From NCBI GenBank assembly GCA_964537245.1, contig CAZHZL010000123.1, forward strand, positions 1 to 5,096: 5,096 bases of DNA. The letters are read 5' to 3'. Source of the DNA: UMGS1840 sp964537245 (lineage in GTDB: Bacteria > Bacillota > Clostridia > UMGS1840). Below, one piece after another: positions 4,957 to 5,096 of the stretch (position 1 is its first letter; each line of letters starts with the position of its first letter). Under the pieces are notes generated by a model. It worked only from the letters and a program-made list of their open reading frames with translations, searched no databases and was not told the origin of the DNA. The position numbers and the translations under genes are program-made.

Positions 4957-5096
4957 TTATTTTAATCCGTTTTCTTTTTCAAACTCTTTTATGTTTATAA
5001 CTTTGTTTTCAATACGGGATTTTTCTGCAGCAAAAGTTATAAGATGATTTTCTACCGAGATTCCTATTTCGCTTAATAAATCGCCTTGATAATTTT
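4957..5096 (-). CDS. 3' end of an unidentified gene (partial)
   Basis: An open minus-strand frame enters from the right edge and ends at TAA (complement of 4957-4959), giving 45 C-terminal residues. These begin NYQGDLLSEIGISVENHLI, then TFAAEKSRIENKVINIKEF, and end EKENGLK. The pattern of a HLxTFAAEKSR helix followed by a short strand and an xxxFxKExGL end is reminiscent of C-termini of some Gfo/Idh/MocA-type oxidoreductases, but this is a loose resemblance and not an identification. Codon pattern and clean frame suggest a real gene. Its stop is 57 bases before the serine hydrolase start and no terminator is seen between them, so the two may form an operon. Confidence 0.6.
   Translation of the reverse strand, partial: NYQGDLLSEIGISVENHLITFAAEKSRIENKVINIKEFEKENGLK

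Noticed and set aside
1..5096. CRISPR array, tRNA, rRNA or riboswitch
   Set aside because: No regularly spaced repeats, cloverleaf-type sequence or known riboswitch core was seen on either strand. The repeats found are single inverted repeats or short leader repeats.

Overview
The window reads as a piece of a low-GC, endospore-forming Firmicute chromosome, most likely a gut-type Clostridia. The evidence is AT-rich DNA, strong AGGAGG-like ribosome binding sites, consensus SigA-type promoter elements, and a spoVAC-spoVAD pair, which is found only in spore formers. Species cannot be named from this sequence.

Layout. (1) Positions 1-650: a 176-residue SLOG/DUF1273 (YpsA-like) Rossmann-fold protein. 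It lies directly behind a terminator-like UUCG hairpin and ends in its own intrinsic terminator, whose stem includes the stop codon. (2) Positions 650-1808: the start of a spoVA operon. An intact spoVAC is followed by spoVAD, which matches its family for about 207 of the usual ~335-340 residues and then breaks off into a nine-residue unrelated tail. The 3' third of spoVAD and the expected spoVAE are absent from the window. (3) Positions 1779-3660: the DNA beyond the break. It holds an orphan terminator, a 33-bp inverted repeat touching a perfect TTGACA-N17-TATAAT promoter, an intact AAA ATPase of the DUF4143 class, and, immediately after the ATPase stop, a decayed ParB-like partition gene with no N-terminus, an in-frame stop and an apparent internal deletion. 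(4) Positions 3660-5096: a bidirectional terminator, then on the minus strand a beta-lactamase-fold serine hydrolase and the 3' end of another gene entering from the right edge.

How the parts relate. SpoVAC and SpoVAD belong to the system that moves dipicolinic acid into the forespore and out of the germinating spore. As it stands this copy cannot encode full-length SpoVAD. The ParB remnant suggests that the DNA joined to spoVAD came from a plasmid or integrative element, so position ~1779 is best read as a recombination or insertion breakpoint. No integrase, transposase or missing spoVAD half is visible here, so a decayed insertion, an element excised during sporulation (skin-like), a deletion and an assembly join all remain possible. 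I do not see a clearly new multi-gene system. The points most worth following are the broken spoVAD with a palindrome at the break, and the palindrome-promoter-ATPase-parB' block.
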